DNA of 53,824 nucleotides from Bacteroidota bacterium (lineage in GTDB: Bacteria; Bacteroidota; Rhodothermia; Rhodothermales; Bin80): contig JAPOTE010000029.1 in NCBI GenBank assembly GCA_026709335.1, positions 1 through 53,824 on the forward strand, written 5' to 3'. The stretch's first letter is position 1; each line of letters begins with the position of its first letter. A program made the translations under genes and the position numbers. The notes below the pieces were generated by a model. The model was not told the origin of the DNA, did not search any database, and was given only the letters and a program-made list of their open reading frames with translations. Below are positions 27,561 to 39,312 of the stretch, in pieces.

Positions 27561-30032
27561 CTACTCTTTCATTAGGAATTGATCCAGATTGAGAATTGCG
27601 TTAGCGACAATAGTTAGGGCTGCCAAGTCAATAGATCCCGACTCACCGGTCAAGCTTGCGGAATCCTCATGATTCTCGGTATAATGGGCAAATGCATCCG
27701 TATACAAGGTACTCAATACGTCCATATCTTCGGGGGCAGGAGATGTCCCCATGGCATAGGTATAACCTGCTGCAATTGAATCCTCCGCACGAAGCATGCG
27801 CTTCGCCAATGCCTGAGCTGCCTCAACAAACACAGGATCATTTAGCGTTACCAATGCCTGCAAAGGTGTATTAGTTCGAATTCTCCTTGACATGCATACT
27901 TCTCGACTTGGACTGTCAAAGGTTGCCATGGAAGGATACGGGACAGTTCGCCTCCAATAGGTATACACCGCACGTCTGTATCGATTATCTCCTTCACTGG
28001 TCTGCCACTGTCGGCTATCGTAGGGGTTCTTCCAAAGCCCTTCCGGCTGGGGAGGCATAACACTTGGCCCGTACATCTTTGAACTCAGCAGGCCACTCAC
28101 CTGAAGTGCCTGATCCCGAACCTTTTCGGCGTTGAGCCGAAAACGAGGCCCTCGAGCCAAGTTTCGATTGTGTGGATCCATTCGGATGGCTTCTTCCGTT
28201 ACATGTGATGACTGGCGATACGTAGCTGAAAGGACAACAGAACGCAAAAACGACTTCATACTCCAGTCATGATCTTCCATGAAACTGACGGCCAAATAAT
28301 CCAAAAGATCTGCATTTGAGCGCTCCAGTCCTTGTGTTCCAAAATCTTCCAAAGATTCCACTATGCCGGTTCCAAAAATCTGCTCCCAAAACCGGTTTGC
28401 AGTAACCCGTGCCGTCAGCGGGTTCTCATCACTGACTAGCCACTGTGCCATCCCCAGACGATTTCGTGGTGCACCTTCAGGCATGGCAGGTAACACATCC
28501 GGGGTGTCAGGAGCCACGCGATCTCCTTTCAGAAGGAAACTGCCCCGCTCCAGTACATGAGTCCGACGCTGGAATGGCAACTCCTGCATGATCGGCGTAT
28601 GAATTGGATTCAAAGCATGCATGGCACGTTCCTTTTCTCTTTTCTCAGATCGCAGACGCGTGATCACAGGATCATCACTCAAATTGGCATATACATGATC
28701 GAGCGTCCAGATCTGTGCATCTCCGCGATCTTTTTCCGGCGTAGCCACAACTCGTTTGACTTCGTTCTGCTTCATCAACGGTACGCGTCCAATCACTTCC
28801 GGCTGATTGAGTGTCGTTTCCCAGGTGCGACGCAGAGCTACCAGCGAATCTGAGCGAATCTGAGCAAGAATTGCATCTTCCAATTTCGTAATCTCACTCA
28901 TCAATACGGATCCCTCTGTAGATTTCTCCTCCTCAAAGAAGGGAAGTGTGGGATATTCGCTGTCCAGATCACGATCTGCAGTGCTGTTGAAAAAAGCAAA
29001 AAATTCGAAGTACTCCCGATGCGTGAACGGATCGTAAGGATGCCCATGGCACTGAACACAGGAAAAGGTAGTCCCCTGCCAAACCTCCCAGGTCGTATTG
29101 ACGCGATCAACGACAGCCGCAACACGAAATTCTTCATCGTCCGTACCGCCTTCTGTGTTCGTCATGGTATTGCGATGGAAGGCTGTCGCAATGAGTTGAC
29201 TCTCGGTTGCACCCGGAAGCAGGTCCCCTGCCAATTGCTCAATTGTAAACTGATCGAATGGCATGTCCTCGTTAAATGCCCGAATTACCCAATCTCGATA
29301 GCGCCAAATGGTTCGGCCGAGATCTTTTTCATATCCCTGAGAATCGGCATATCGTGCAAGATCCAGCCACATAGATGCCCAACGCTCTCCATAAGTCGGA
29401 AGGCTGAGGAGCAAATCTACATAGTCTTCATACGATAGGTCCTCTGCGATACAGATTTGATTTACGTCTGCAGGTGAAGGAGGCAGGCCAGTCAGATCCA
29501 GAGAAACTCTTCGAATAAGTACGGGGCAGTCAGCTTCGGACTGTGGAGACCAATCCATCTCATCCAACCTCGCAAGAACAAAATAATCCAGAGAATCACG
29601 AATCCAATCAGGATTGGAGACCTTCGGCAATGGAGGACGCTCGGGAGTTACGTAAGCCCAGTGATCCTCCCAGGGAGCTCCCTGCTCAATCCAGCTGCGA
29701 AAGGTCTGGATTTCTTCCGGGGTAAGAGCCGAATCATCCTTCGGCATACGAAGGTCTGGATCAGTATGGGCAATGCGCCTCAAGAGCTCACTTTCCGCGG
29801 GCTCAAACGGCACAATGGCCTTCTCACCGGACTCAGCGGTCATCAGAGCCTCATGCCGAAAAAGTAAACTCAAATCCCCCTGCCGCCGAATTCCTCCATG
29901 ACAGTTGACACACCGATCGTTCAGAACCGGACGAATCTGTTCGTTGAAACTGATTTCCGGGGCACGCTTGCAACCTCCCAATAAAATTCCAGCTGTGGCC
30001 AATACAGTGAACCCAATCCAGTAGCGACTCAT
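27561..30032 (-). CDS. PSCyt1/DUF1549/DUF1553 lipoprotein cytochrome (pair 3, no LamG)
   Basis: An 823-residue lipoprotein (lipobox GGC, C21). The order is: PSCyt1 cytochrome domain with CVNCH (C41/C44/H45) and [13 protein letters not shown]1549 ([13 protein letters not shown], then [10 protein letters not shown]); a second CxxCH ([12 protein letters not shown]) in the middle; and DUF1553 ([31 protein letters not shown]). It is probably a periplasmic or outer-surface heme protein of unknown reaction, tied to its DUF1501 partner downstream. Unlike the other two paralogues it lacks the LamG insert and is about 230 residues shorter. Its start overlaps the preceding DUF1501 stop by four bases. 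Confidence 0.9.
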   Translation of the reverse strand: MSRYWIGFTVLATAGILLGGCKRAPEISFNEQIRPVLNDRCVNCHGGIRRQGDLSLLFRHEALMTAESGEKAIVPFEPAESELLRRIAHTDPDLRMPKDDSALTPEEIQTFRSWIEQGAPWEDHWAYVTPERPPLPKVSNPDWIRDSLDYFVLARLDEMDWSPQSEADCPVLIRRVSLDLTGLPPSPADVNQICIAEDLSYEDYVDLLLSLPTYGERWASMWLDLARYADSQGYEKDLGRTIWRYRDWVIRAFNEDMPFDQFTIEQLAGDLLPGATESQLIATAFHRNTMTNTEGGTDDEEFRVAAVVDRVNTTWEVWQGTTFSCVQCHGHPYDPFTHREYFEFFAFFNSTADRDLDSEYPTLPFFEEEKSTEGSVLMSEITKLEDAILAQIRSDSLVALRRTWETTLNQPEVIGRVPLMKQNEVKRVVATPEKDRGDAQIWTLDHVYANLSDDPVITRLRSEKREKERAMHALNPIHTPIMQELPFQRRTHVLERGSFLLKGDRVAPDTPDVLPAMPEGAPRNRLGMAQWLVSDENPLTARVTANRFWEQIFGTGIVESLEDFGTQGLERSNADLLDYLAVSFMEDHDWSMKSFLRSVVLSATYRQSSHVTEEAIRMDPHNRNLARGPRFRLNAEKVRDQALQVSGLLSSKMYGPSVMPPQPEGLWKNPYDSRQWQTSEGDNRYRRAVYTYWRRTVPYPSMATFDSPSREVCMSRRIRTNTPLQALVTLNDPVFVEAAQALAKRMLRAEDSIAAGYTYAMGTSPAPEDMDVLSTLYTDAFAHYTENHEDSASLTGESGSIDLAALTIVANAILNLDQFLMKE

Positions 30033-31444
30033 GCGATGAGCGGTTTAATGAGCGTTCCATGTACATCCGTGAGGCGAAACCGACGCCCCTGAAACTTGAA
30101 GGTAAGCCTCTCGTGATCAATTCCAAGAAGATGCAACAAGGTTGCCTGTAGATCATGTACATGAACAGGATTCCGAACGATATTATATCCTAGTTCATCG
30201 GTCTCACCGTAGCTGAGCCCTGGGCGTACTCCTCCACCAGCCATCCACAATGGGAAGCATCGTGGATGATGATCTCGGCCATAATCCGTATCTGTCAGGC
30301 GTCCCTGGCAATAGTTGGTGCGTCCAAATTCTCCGCCCCAGATCACCAATGTATCTTCCAGCATCCCCCGCTGTTTCAGGTCCTGCACCAGAGCGGCCGA
30401 TGGCTGATCCGTTTCCCTTGACTGGACTTGAATTCCGGACGGCAGTCCTCCATGGTGATCCCACCCTTGATGAAAGAGCTGGATAAAGCGAACTCCCCGT
30501 TCAGCCAATCGCCTGGCCAGCAGGCAATTTGCTGCAAACGTGCCTGGATCTCGCGCATCCTCCCCGTAAAGATCAAAGATATATTCCGGTTCATCGGACA
30601 GATCCATCACTTCCGGCACAGAAGTCTGCATTCTGTAGGCCATTTCGTACTGCGCAATCCGGGATTCAATGTCTTCCCAACCGGGTTGACCCGCTTTGAG
30701 TGTATGCAATTCCCGAAGGCGATCAAGCTGCATCCGCCGCTGGGCAGATGATATCCCATCCGGATCTCTTAAATACAGCACTGGATCTCGCCCACTCCGG
30801 AATTGTACCCCTTGGTGCTGAGATGCCAAAAATCCATTCCCCCAAAGCCTTGCATACAATGGCTGTCCTGACTTGTCCTTGGTAATCAGAACGCAGAATG
30901 CAGGAAGGTCCTCATTTTCGGTCCCGAGTCCATAGCTCAGCCAGGATCCAAAGGATGGACGACCTGCGATCTGCGATCCTGTAAGAAAAAAGGTGATGGC
31001 AGGATCATGATTAATAGCTTCGGTATGCATGGATTTGACAATGCACAGTTCATCAGCAATTTTTGCCGTATAGGGCATCAATTCACTGATCCAGGCACCA
31101 CTTTCTCCATGCTGGGCAAAAGAAAAATGCGACCGGGCCAGAGGCAGAGAATTCTGAAATCCTGTCATGCCCGTCAATCGCTGACCCTTCCGAACCGATT
31201 CAGGCAATTCCTCCCCGTGCATCTCATTGACCTTGGGTTTGTAGTCAAACAACTCAAACTGCGAAGGTCCCCCGCTCTGGAATAGATAAATAATACGCTT
31301 TGCCTTGGGGATCATCTTCTGGTCCGCTGCCATGGCCGGATTGACCAGAGAAGATAGTGCCAGTCCCCCGAGCCCCATGCCAAGTTGTGCAAGAAACTCC
31401 CTGCGAGTCTTCAAAGGGCTATAATTGCAACAGTCATGCATCAA
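30029..31444 (-). CDS. Tat-exported DUF1501 protein (pair 2)
   Basis: A 471-residue DUF1501 paralogue with a twin-arginine signal ([17 protein letters not shown], residues 13-29) and an apparent AMAA cleavage site. Conserved blocks: [27 protein letters not shown]-like [27 protein letters not shown] and [19 protein letters not shown]. It overlaps its upstream cytochrome partner's stop by ATGA at 31441-31444 and the downstream pair by four bases, so strict translational coupling is expected. It is closer in sequence to pair 1 than to pair 3 (GRTNYCQG against GRTNYSQG). Confidence 0.9.
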   Translation of the reverse strand: MMHDCCNYSPLKTRREFLAQLGMGLGGLALSSLVNPAMAADQKMIPKAKRIIYLFQSGGPSQFELFDYKPKVNEMHGEELPESVRKGQRLTGMTGFQNSLPLARSHFSFAQHGESGAWISELMPYTAKIADELCIVKSMHTEAINHDPAITFFLTGSQIAGRPSFGSWLSYGLGTENEDLPAFCVLITKDKSGQPLYARLWGNGFLASQHQGVQFRSGRDPVLYLRDPDGISSAQRRMQLDRLRELHTLKAGQPGWEDIESRIAQYEMAYRMQTSVPEVMDLSDEPEYIFDLYGEDARDPGTFAANCLLARRLAERGVRFIQLFHQGWDHHGGLPSGIQVQSRETDQPSAALVQDLKQRGMLEDTLVIWGGEFGRTNYCQGRLTDTDYGRDHHPRCFPLWMAGGGVRPGLSYGETDELGYNIVRNPVHVHDLQATLLHLLGIDHERLTFKFQGRRFRLTDVHGTLIKPLIA

Positions 31445-34400
31445 TACTTGTGGACGGATTCATCAAAAGATAGCAGTGCATTTGCAACCATCGTATGCGC
31501 GGCCCAGTGTACAGGATCAAGCTCTGTTTGCCGGGAAGATTCTCCAACATCCAATAATTTTTCTGCCGCTTGCGGGTTCTCACGAAAAATCTCTAGTTGC
31601 TCTTTGTACAGCGCTGTGATCGTAACCGATTCGAGTGAGCTTGGACTGCGTCCAGTCAACAGTCGGAATCCGAATTCAATCTGCTGTTCGAGTGCATCCT
31701 TTTCCAGCATGCGGGCGGCAAGATGCCGAGATGCTTCCAAATATTGAGGGTCATTCAGCAGAACCAGAGCCTGCATGGGAGTCGTGGTACGTTGACGACG
31801 TAAAATACACTGCGCACGAGTCGGCATATCGAAGGTGATCAGTGAAGGCGGGGGTGAGGTACGTTTGAAGAATGTATAAAGCGTCCGGCGATAGAGATCA
31901 ATACCCGATCCCTGCTCGTAACGAACCCCGGATTTTTCTTCCCATAGACCTTCCGGTTGATAGGGCTTGACCGGAGGGCCGCCAACGGTCAAATCCAGCA
32001 ACCCACTGACAGCAAGTGCCTGATCTCGAATCATCTCTGCACTCAGGCGAAGCCGCGGCCCGCGGGCCATCAAGGTATTCTCCGGATCAAGAGCCAAAAG
32101 TTCAGAGGTTGTCTCAGATTGTTGCCTATAGGTGGCGCTAGTAACGATCAGACGCTGCATGGCTTTAATATCCCATCCCGACTCCATAAAGGCTACCGCT
32201 AAATGATCAAATAATTGCGGGAATGATGGTAAGGCTCCCTGCCGCCCAAAATCTTCCGGTGTAGACACGAACCCGGCTCCAAAATAATTCTGCCAATAGC
32301 GGTTCACAGCGACGCGTGCGGTAAGAGGATGTTCAGCGCTAAAAAGCCATTCTGCCAACCCCAGCCGATTTTGAGGCAGATCCATCGGGAATGGAAGAAT
32401 AGCTTCCGGGGTATGCAGCTCGACGGGTTCACCTTTTTCATCATACTGTCCACGGTTGAGAATATAGGCTTGACGGGGCATCTTCATCTCTTCCATGACC
32501 ATGATTTCAGAGATATCTTCAACGAGTTCATTCTCCTCTTCACGCAGGCTTTGAAGAATTGCAGAGGCTCGTTGCCAGGGAATGACCTCATGCTCGAGAT
32601 ACCACTCAAAAAGATCTTCTTGATCCGGGGGTACATCCCGAGCGCCCGCCAGACGAGCAACTTCAAATCCATACAACCGCTGGTCATATAGTCTCATTTC
32701 ATCCAGGACGCCACCACGCAATCCGCTGTCCCTGAACCGGTAGGCAACCTGCAACGGCACTTTCAGTGCCTCGTACGTGATCCGCCGAGTCAATCCATCG
32801 CGAACGATCTCGGTCTCAACAGGAAGTCCATTGATATAAAGACGCAGGCCAGAAGCTCGACTAGATCCATCATAACTCATCGCCACGTGCGTCCACTCTC
32901 CAAGTGAAATCGTATCCTTGGTGATGATTCGAAGAGAGTTTTCAGGCCACATATGTGCCAGCTGCGCAATCAGATATCCCTCCTGAAGACCAAACTCCCA
33001 TCCTCGACTACCGGCATCCAAGGCAGCCTGAGTCCGATGGATGATGATTCCTGTCTCCTCACCAGGATTAATCCATACACTGACAGTAAACGGATCTGTT
33101 CGGCGGAATTCCCCCATGTTCTCAAAAGAGAAACCACTTTCACCATCGAAAACTATTGCATTCCCAGCCTGCCCTGGAACCAAATTCGGAGTAAATACGG
33201 CGTTTCCTCTGATTCCCTCTTCACATTGGAGCCGATCCCCATTCAAAGACTCAAAGCTGCATGCAAGAATCGGTTTCGGATTCGTATCAGGGGGGGATGA
33301 GTAATCTCCGAATGCAAAATTTTCTTTGGACACCTCTGCCAAATCAGTCAGTACACGCTCGGCAGCATTGATTTCCTGAGCCAATCGCTCCAATTCTGCC
33401 TGCTGCTGCGGAAGAGGTAAATCCAGTGCAGGAACCGGCACTGCATTCGTAAAATGAGATGTCTGACCGGACTCATCAATATTATTGAAGAAGCTGAACA
33501 GACCAAAATAATTGCGCTGGCTGATCGGATCATACTTATGATCATGGCACCGCGCGCACTCCAGCGTCAATCCCATAAATGCCGCTCCAAACGTATTGAC
33601 GCGGTCTGCTACATATTCGGTTCTGAATTCTTCCTCAATACTGCCTCCCTCATTGGTTTGCCTGTGATTGCGATTGAATGCGGTCGCCAGCCGCTGCTCT
33701 AGCGTGGCATCTGGCAATAGATCACCCGCAAGTTGCCATGTCCCAAATTGATCAAATGGGAGATTGCGATTGTAGGCATCAACAACCCAATCCCGCCACG
33801 GCCATACATGCCGATGTCCATCATTCTGATATCCGTGTGTATCCGCATACCTGGAAATGTCCAGCCAGGAAGATGCCATATGTTCTCCATAGGCCGGTGA
33901 ATTCAGCAATCGGTCAACGACCTTTTCATACGCATGTATGGAGGTATCTGCAAGAAAACTATCCAGTTCCCCCACTGTCGGAGGGAGCCCGGTTAAATCG
34001 AATGTGACTCGCCGAAGGATGGTGTTACGGTCTGCCGCCGCAGAGGGCATCAATCCTTCGCGCTCCAGGCGTGACAGAATAAAGTAGTCGATCTCGTTCA
34101 CGGGCCAGTCCGATTGCTCGACTGAGGGAAATGGGGAAGCTACAGGTGGAAGGAAGCTCCAGTGAGGCTTCCATTCGGCCCCCTGATCAATCCAACGAGC
34201 AATCAACGCAATTTCATTCTCACTCAGTGTCAGATTTGATTCAGGTGGCGGCATTCTCTGTTCGGGAGCTTCGGAACGAATACGTGCATACAGGAGGCTT
34301 TTTCGTGCGCTTCCAGGAACGATTGCATACCCACCAGATGAGAGTTTTGTCTCTTTGGCACCATTTTCTTCATCCAGACGCAGATCCGCCTGCCTCGCAT

Positions 34401-34599
34401 TAGCATCAGGGCCATGGCAGGTGTAGCAACGGTCTGAGAAAATGGGGCGAATATGAAAATTGTAATCTACAACTTCAGGCAACGCCCCCTGATCAGAACG
34501 AAGTGCATTCCCGCAACCCGCGATCATCAGTAGCAGAGCACTAATCAGGATGCATATAAAATTATGCAAGTAGTTCTTTGACCACATGGCCATGTACAT
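31441..34599 (-). CDS. PSCyt1/DUF1549/LamG/DUF1553 lipoprotein cytochrome (pair 2)
   Basis: A protein of about 1052 residues. The signal ends in a lipobox (LMIAGC). PSCyt1 has [11 protein letters not shown]1549 has [12 protein letters not shown] and [10 protein letters not shown], and the central heme-like motif is [11 protein letters not shown]. An insert of about 200 residues with a LamG/concanavalin-like fold follows ([49 protein letters not shown]), then DUF1553 ([34 protein letters not shown]). LamG domains often bind carbohydrate, so the insert may tether the protein to a glycan. Its start (34599, or ATGs at 34593 and 34587) lies inside the 3' end of the upstream DUF1501 gene, a 26-38 base overlap. 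Confidence 0.9.
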   Translation of the reverse strand: MYMAMWSKNYLHNFICILISALLLMIAGCGNALRSDQGALPEVVDYNFHIRPIFSDRCYTCHGPDANARQADLRLDEENGAKETKLSSGGYAIVPGSARKSLLYARIRSEAPEQRMPPPESNLTLSENEIALIARWIDQGAEWKPHWSFLPPVASPFPSVEQSDWPVNEIDYFILSRLEREGLMPSAAADRNTILRRVTFDLTGLPPTVGELDSFLADTSIHAYEKVVDRLLNSPAYGEHMASSWLDISRYADTHGYQNDGHRHVWPWRDWVVDAYNRNLPFDQFGTWQLAGDLLPDATLEQRLATAFNRNHRQTNEGGSIEEEFRTEYVADRVNTFGAAFMGLTLECARCHDHKYDPISQRNYFGLFSFFNNIDESGQTSHFTNAVPVPALDLPLPQQQAELERLAQEINAAERVLTDLAEVSKENFAFGDYSSPPDTNPKPILACSFESLNGDRLQCEEGIRGNAVFTPNLVPGQAGNAIVFDGESGFSFENMGEFRRTDPFTVSVWINPGEETGIIIHRTQAALDAGSRGWEFGLQEGYLIAQLAHMWPENSLRIITKDTISLGEWTHVAMSYDGSSRASGLRLYINGLPVETEIVRDGLTRRITYEALKVPLQVAYRFRDSGLRGGVLDEMRLYDQRLYGFEVARLAGARDVPPDQEDLFEWYLEHEVIPWQRASAILQSLREEENELVEDISEIMVMEEMKMPRQAYILNRGQYDEKGEPVELHTPEAILPFPMDLPQNRLGLAEWLFSAEHPLTARVAVNRYWQNYFGAGFVSTPEDFGRQGALPSFPQLFDHLAVAFMESGWDIKAMQRLIVTSATYRQQSETTSELLALDPENTLMARGPRLRLSAEMIRDQALAVSGLLDLTVGGPPVKPYQPEGLWEEKSGVRYEQGSGIDLYRRTLYTFFKRTSPPPSLITFDMPTRAQCILRRQRTTTPMQALVLLNDPQYLEASRHLAARMLEKDALEQQIEFGFRLLTGRSPSSLESVTITALYKEQLEIFRENPQAAEKLLDVGESSRQTELDPVHWAAHTMVANALLSFDESVHKY

Positions 34600-36022
34600 C
34601 TGTTAGCCTGAATCGGCGCCCTTGATGCCGAAATGTGAGGCGCTCATGTTCAATCCCCAGAAGGTGGAGAACCGTCGCCTGAAAATCGTGCACATGGACG
34701 GGATTTTCGGTGATATTGTAGCCGAGTTCATCCGTGGCTCCGTAGGTAATTCCAGGCTTGATCCCTCCACCTGCCATCCAGATGGTAAAACATCTCGGAT
34801 GATGGTCACGTCCATAGTTTGTTTCCGTAAGTGCGCCTTGTGAATAATTTGTACGTCCAAATTCACCTCCCCAGATCACCAATGTATCATCAAGCAACCC
34901 ACGTTGCTTGAGATCTGTCACCAGAGCTGCGGAGGCCTGATCGGTATCCTTGCACTGGAGGGCAATATCCTGGGGGAGATTTCCATGCTGATCCCATCCC
35001 ATATGGTAGAGCTGGATGAATCGTACATCACGTTCGGCCAGGCGGCGAGCTAGAAGACAGTTGGCAGCATACGTCCCCGGAGTACGGGCGGCCTCTCCAT
35101 AAAGTTCAAATGTAGATTCTGATTCATCAGACAAATCTGTTACTTCCGGCACTGATGTTTGCATTCGATAAGCCATTTCATACTGAGCAATCCGTGACTG
35201 AATTGCAGGATCACCGCTGGTACGATAATGTATTTCGTTCAAGTGGGCCAGATGCCTGAGCATACTGCGCCGATCACCGGGATCCAATCCCGGCGGGTTA
35301 TTGAGATATAGTACGGGCTCTCCACCAGCCCGAAATTTCACCCCCTGATGCAAGGCAGCCAAAAACCCGTTCCCCCAGAGGCGTGAATAGATTGGCTGCG
35401 GACGCTGGAGTCCTCGAGAAAGCAGAACGCAAAACGTTGGAAGATCTTCGTTGGCACTGCCAAGTCCATAACTCAGCCAGGCACCCATACTTGGACGACC
35501 GGGCAACTGCGATCCCGTCTGAAAAAATGTGATGGCTGGATCATGATTGATTGCCTCGGTATACATGGATCGAACGATACACAGATCATCCGCAATTTTG
35601 GATGTATATGGTAGTAGCTCACTGATCCATGCTCTGCTACTGCCATGTTGGGCAAACGGATAGATCGTAGGAGCCAGAGGCAAGGAGTTTTGATATGCAG
35701 TCATCCCGGTCAGGCGCTGTCCCATTCGGATTGACTCTGGAAGATCCTGCCCCCGACGCAGTCGGAGCGCCGGCTTGTAATCAAAGAGTTCCAGTTGAGA
35801 AGGGCCGCCGCTCTGAAACAGATAGATGACCCGACGTGCCTTGGGCGCTAGATGCGGAGAGCTCAAGATGCCCTTCAGCGCCGCCCCTGCTGCCGACTCA
35901 TCTGATCCTGATGTACACCCGATCATGGACGCAAGAGCGGCACCCCCGATACCAAGACTGAGTTTTGAAAAAAAATGCCGCCGATTCATCTGACAGCCGA
36001 TCTCATACAATGGATCTCTCAT
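34562..36022 (-). CDS. DUF1501 protein (pair 1)
   Basis: A 486-residue DUF1501 paralogue. The twin arginine motif is NRRHFFSKLSLGIGG, and a cysteine at LASMIGC suggests it may be a Tat-exported lipoprotein, unlike its two paralogues. The start may be 36022, which overlaps the upstream stop (ATGA), or the internal ATG at 35989 just before the signal. Conserved blocks: [50 protein letters not shown] and [16 protein letters not shown]. It ends [14 protein letters not shown], nearly the same as pair 3. Its 3' end encloses the start of the next cytochrome gene. Confidence 0.9.
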   Translation of the reverse strand: MRDPLYEIGCQMNRRHFFSKLSLGIGGAALASMIGCTSGSDESAAGAALKGILSSPHLAPKARRVIYLFQSGGPSQLELFDYKPALRLRRGQDLPESIRMGQRLTGMTAYQNSLPLAPTIYPFAQHGSSRAWISELLPYTSKIADDLCIVRSMYTEAINHDPAITFFQTGSQLPGRPSMGAWLSYGLGSANEDLPTFCVLLSRGLQRPQPIYSRLWGNGFLAALHQGVKFRAGGEPVLYLNNPPGLDPGDRRSMLRHLAHLNEIHYRTSGDPAIQSRIAQYEMAYRMQTSVPEVTDLSDESESTFELYGEAARTPGTYAANCLLARRLAERDVRFIQLYHMGWDQHGNLPQDIALQCKDTDQASAALVTDLKQRGLLDDTLVIWGGEFGRTNYSQGALTETNYGRDHHPRCFTIWMAGGGIKPGITYGATDELGYNITENPVHVHDFQATVLHLLGIEHERLTFRHQGRRFRLTDVHGHVVKELLA

Positions 36023-39000
36023 CGGTATTGAGCCTCATCCAGATTGATAATTGTACTGGTAACAACCGTCATCGCAGCGAGTTGCACAGGATCGACATCC
36101 GACCATATTGGGCTGACTCCGACGGAGATCAGAGCATGTGCACCGACTGGATCCCCCTGAAATGCCACCATCTGCTCCGCATAAAGATCCATTAATGCAT
36201 TCAATTCCGTCGCTTCAGGTAACCTGGAAGTAAGCCGGCGGAACGCCTCCTCAATCTGCTCCCGTTCATCACCTGTTCTGCCTACCTGAATCTGGAAAGC
36301 CAAAGCACGGGCAGCCTCCACATATTGTGGATCATTCAGGAGGACAAGGGACTGGAGCGGTGTAGCCGTTGATTGACGCTCAACTGTACAGACGGATCGA
36401 TCAGGGGCATCAAAGGTGAGCATGGACGGGGGAGGAATCGTTCGTTTCCAGTATGTATAAAGGCTACGCCGATGAACATCCGGACCTGGACGATAGCGAT
36501 TTTCACCAATCTGATTGGCGAGTGCTTTCCAGAGCCCCGCAGGCTGGTACGGGCGTACGGGTTCACCGCCCACCAATGGGTTCAACAACCCGCTCACCGA
36601 CAGGGCATTGTCTCGCATCATTTCCGCAGAAAGACGTTTCCGCGGCGCACGGGCCAAGAGCAAATTGTCTGGATCATGGAGCTGGTGTATTTGGGTACGG
36701 TGGCTACTTTGGCGATAAGTCGCAGACATGACGATCTGCTTGATGAGAGCCTTCATATCATATCCAGATTCCATAAACGTTACCGCCAGATAATCCAGCA
36801 GTTCTGGGTGGGAAGGTAAAGCGCCCTGATTCCCAAAGTCTTCCGGGGTCTGCACAAGCCCTTCTCCAAAGAGCAGTTGCCAGAAACGATTTACCGCAAC
36901 ACGTGCCGTAAGAGGATTCTTTTCGTGGGTGATCCATTTCGCCAACCCTAAACGATTTCGTGGAAAATCCTCTGGAAAAGAAAGAACTGCTGCGGGAGTG
37001 GATGGTCCAACCGAATCCATTGGTGCATCATAAGCTCCTCGATCCAATATATATGTCATTCGTGGAGTAGCCATCTCCTCCATAATCATTACATCTGGAA
37101 TTCGTTTGAGGCTACGCCGCAGGCTATCCAATGCCAAGTTTGCTGCAAAGAAGTCGCGATCATGATGTACTCGATAATGTATGATTCCCTCGGGCAGTGT
37201 CGATTGATCCGCCAGAAAAGCAACTTCTACATCCGTCAGAGCACGGGCATGCACATACAGTTCATCCAAAGCAGCTCCCTTCATTCCTTCAATTTCATCT
37301 ATAGTTCGATTGCGGGGAGTCCAGTGTCCCGCCAGGAGTCCATTCCCGTTCAAAATACTCTCTCGCTCAAGCGTATCTTCCAAAACCTGAGTCCTGACCA
37401 AGCTGCCATCTACGTAAAGGTGGATTCCGTCCGCCCTCCCGCTCCCGTCGTAGGTTGCCGAAACATGTATCCAGGTATTCGCAGGAATTGAGCGGAGCGA
37501 CTGAACGAAGATCTGATGTTCACCGTCATGAATAAGTCGAAATCCGAGCTTCCCGCCAGTTGTCCTGATCAGGTCATAACCTCCACGCTTCTGTTCACCA
37601 TTGCGCTTGGAGAGCAGTGCGACATCTTTTTCCTGCTCTCTGGCATACACCCATGTGCTCAGGGAAAACCGGTCATACCACTCAAAATCAGCCTCTGCCC
37701 CAAGATCGAGAAAGTTCTCTCCATCAAATAAAATTGCACCTCCTCGTTTCCCAGACATGATCGCTGGAGGAGCAAGAACTTTTTCGAGTCCGGTATTTAT
37801 GTTGCCATCCATACCTTTCAGAGCAGGAGTTCTAAGGCCATACAAAGTGTCCATAGGCAGGAAGGACAGAAGACCTGAATCAATCGTGACTGCAGGATCT
37901 GACAACCATCCGGACGGAGGAGAAATTCGAGGCCAAGATCTAATCAATTGTTCCAGGGAATCAATGTCCGATTCAGTTTGCCTGATAGAAGCCGCCAGTT
38001 CCGGATCCTCGAGCGGAATGGAAGGCTTGGGAGCAAGATCAAAATAACTGATCTGTGCCTGCTCATCGATCCCGTTGAAGAATGCAAACATACTGTAATA
38101 CTCCTCTTGCAGAATCGGATCATACTTATGATCATGACATCTGGCACATTCCATGGTCAGTCCCAGGAATGCAGTTGCGGTCGTATTGGTCCGATCGGCA
38201 ACATATTCCGTCAGATACTCTTCTGCAACGACACCGCCCTCTTGGGTGATGGCGTGATTGCGATTGAATCCTGTCGCCAGACGCTGATCAAATGTAGGAT
38301 CAGGTAATAGATCCCCTGCAATTTGCCAGATCACAAATTCATCATATGGGAGATTATCATTGAATGCACGTACGACCCAGTCTCTCCAGGGCCACATGGT
38401 TCGTGGGCGATCATCCTGATACCCATGCGTATCTGCATAGCGGGAGATGTCCAACCACATGGAAGCCATTCGCTCCCCAAATGCCGGACGCTCAAGAAGT
38501 TCATCTACCACTCGTTCATACGCGCCAGGTCGACTATCCCCCAGAAAACCATCCAGTTCCTCCGGACTCGGCGGTAGCCCTGTCAAATCAAACGTTACGC
38601 GACGGAGTAACTTGGCTGGATGTGCTTCATTTGACGAAGCGAGACCAATGGATTCAATTTTGTGCAGGACAAAGGAATCAATTGGATCTCGAACCCAATC
38701 CTCATTGCGTACCTCAGGGGGTTTGGCTTTCACAGGAGGAATAAACGCCCAATGTGGTTTCCAAGGAGCACCCTGATCAATCCATCGACGGATCAGAGTA
38801 ATTTCCTGTTCGGAGAGAGACAGATTACTCTCGGGCGGAGGCATCCGACGCTTCGGGTCCTGGGTAGAGATGTGTTCTACCAAAACACTTGCATTGGCAT
38901 TGCCTGGAAGAATGATCTGCCGAGAGGAGTCATCCCGGCTTCTCCCATAGGCATTCTCCTGGACATCAAGTCTCAGGCCCGCTTTACGAGTCTGATCATC

Positions 39001-39150
39001 CGGGCCATGGCACTTGTAACAGCGATCGGACAGAACGGGTTTGACGTGCCAATTATAATCCACTGTAGCGGGCAGGCCGGATAGATCAGAAGATGATTGA
39101 GAGCAAGCTGCCAGAAGTAGCAAGATCAAAAGCCAGCTAAATCGAATCAT
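36019..39150 (-). CDS. PSCyt1/DUF1549/LamG/DUF1553 lipoprotein cytochrome (pair 1)
   Basis: About 1043 residues from the ATG at 39150, chosen because MIRFSWLLILLLLAAC then forms a compact lipoprotein signal. A start at 39195 adds 15 residues. The order is CYKCHGPD in PSCyt1, DSFVLHKIESIG and [10 protein letters not shown] in DUF1549, [12 protein letters not shown], a LamG-like insert (FSLSTWVYAREQE, TWIHVSATYDGSGRADG, IHLYVDGSLV, LDELYVHARAL) and DUF1553 ([31 protein letters not shown]). It is the promoter-proximal gene of the six-gene block, so transcription probably starts in 39151-39312. It is closest in architecture to pair 2. Confidence 0.9.
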   Translation of the reverse strand: MIRFSWLLILLLLAACSQSSSDLSGLPATVDYNWHVKPVLSDRCYKCHGPDDQTRKAGLRLDVQENAYGRSRDDSSRQIILPGNANASVLVEHISTQDPKRRMPPPESNLSLSEQEITLIRRWIDQGAPWKPHWAFIPPVKAKPPEVRNEDWVRDPIDSFVLHKIESIGLASSNEAHPAKLLRRVTFDLTGLPPSPEELDGFLGDSRPGAYERVVDELLERPAFGERMASMWLDISRYADTHGYQDDRPRTMWPWRDWVVRAFNDNLPYDEFVIWQIAGDLLPDPTFDQRLATGFNRNHAITQEGGVVAEEYLTEYVADRTNTTATAFLGLTMECARCHDHKYDPILQEEYYSMFAFFNGIDEQAQISYFDLAPKPSIPLEDPELAASIRQTESDIDSLEQLIRSWPRISPPSGWLSDPAVTIDSGLLSFLPMDTLYGLRTPALKGMDGNINTGLEKVLAPPAIMSGKRGGAILFDGENFLDLGAEADFEWYDRFSLSTWVYAREQEKDVALLSKRNGEQKRGGYDLIRTTGGKLGFRLIHDGEHQIFVQSLRSIPANTWIHVSATYDGSGRADGIHLYVDGSLVRTQVLEDTLERESILNGNGLLAGHWTPRNRTIDEIEGMKGAALDELYVHARALTDVEVAFLADQSTLPEGIIHYRVHHDRDFFAANLALDSLRRSLKRIPDVMIMEEMATPRMTYILDRGAYDAPMDSVGPSTPAAVLSFPEDFPRNRLGLAKWITHEKNPLTARVAVNRFWQLLFGEGLVQTPEDFGNQGALPSHPELLDYLAVTFMESGYDMKALIKQIVMSATYRQSSHRTQIHQLHDPDNLLLARAPRKRLSAEMMRDNALSVSGLLNPLVGGEPVRPYQPAGLWKALANQIGENRYRPGPDVHRRSLYTYWKRTIPPPSMLTFDAPDRSVCTVERQSTATPLQSLVLLNDPQYVEAARALAFQIQVGRTGDEREQIEEAFRRLTSRLPEATELNALMDLYAEQMVAFQGDPVGAHALISVGVSPIWSDVDPVQLAAMTVVTSTIINLDEAQYR

Positions 39151-39312
39151 GATCCGGAAGAGACACCATGGCAGAATATACAATATCAATGGCACAATGC
39201 CGGGGAGCCGAAAAAATTAGGGAGAATTTTACAGATAAACATATGCTTATCGCCGGACTCACTGTGACCATCCCACAAGTGCGTGATCTCACCTGATTTT
39301 GTATCAATCATA

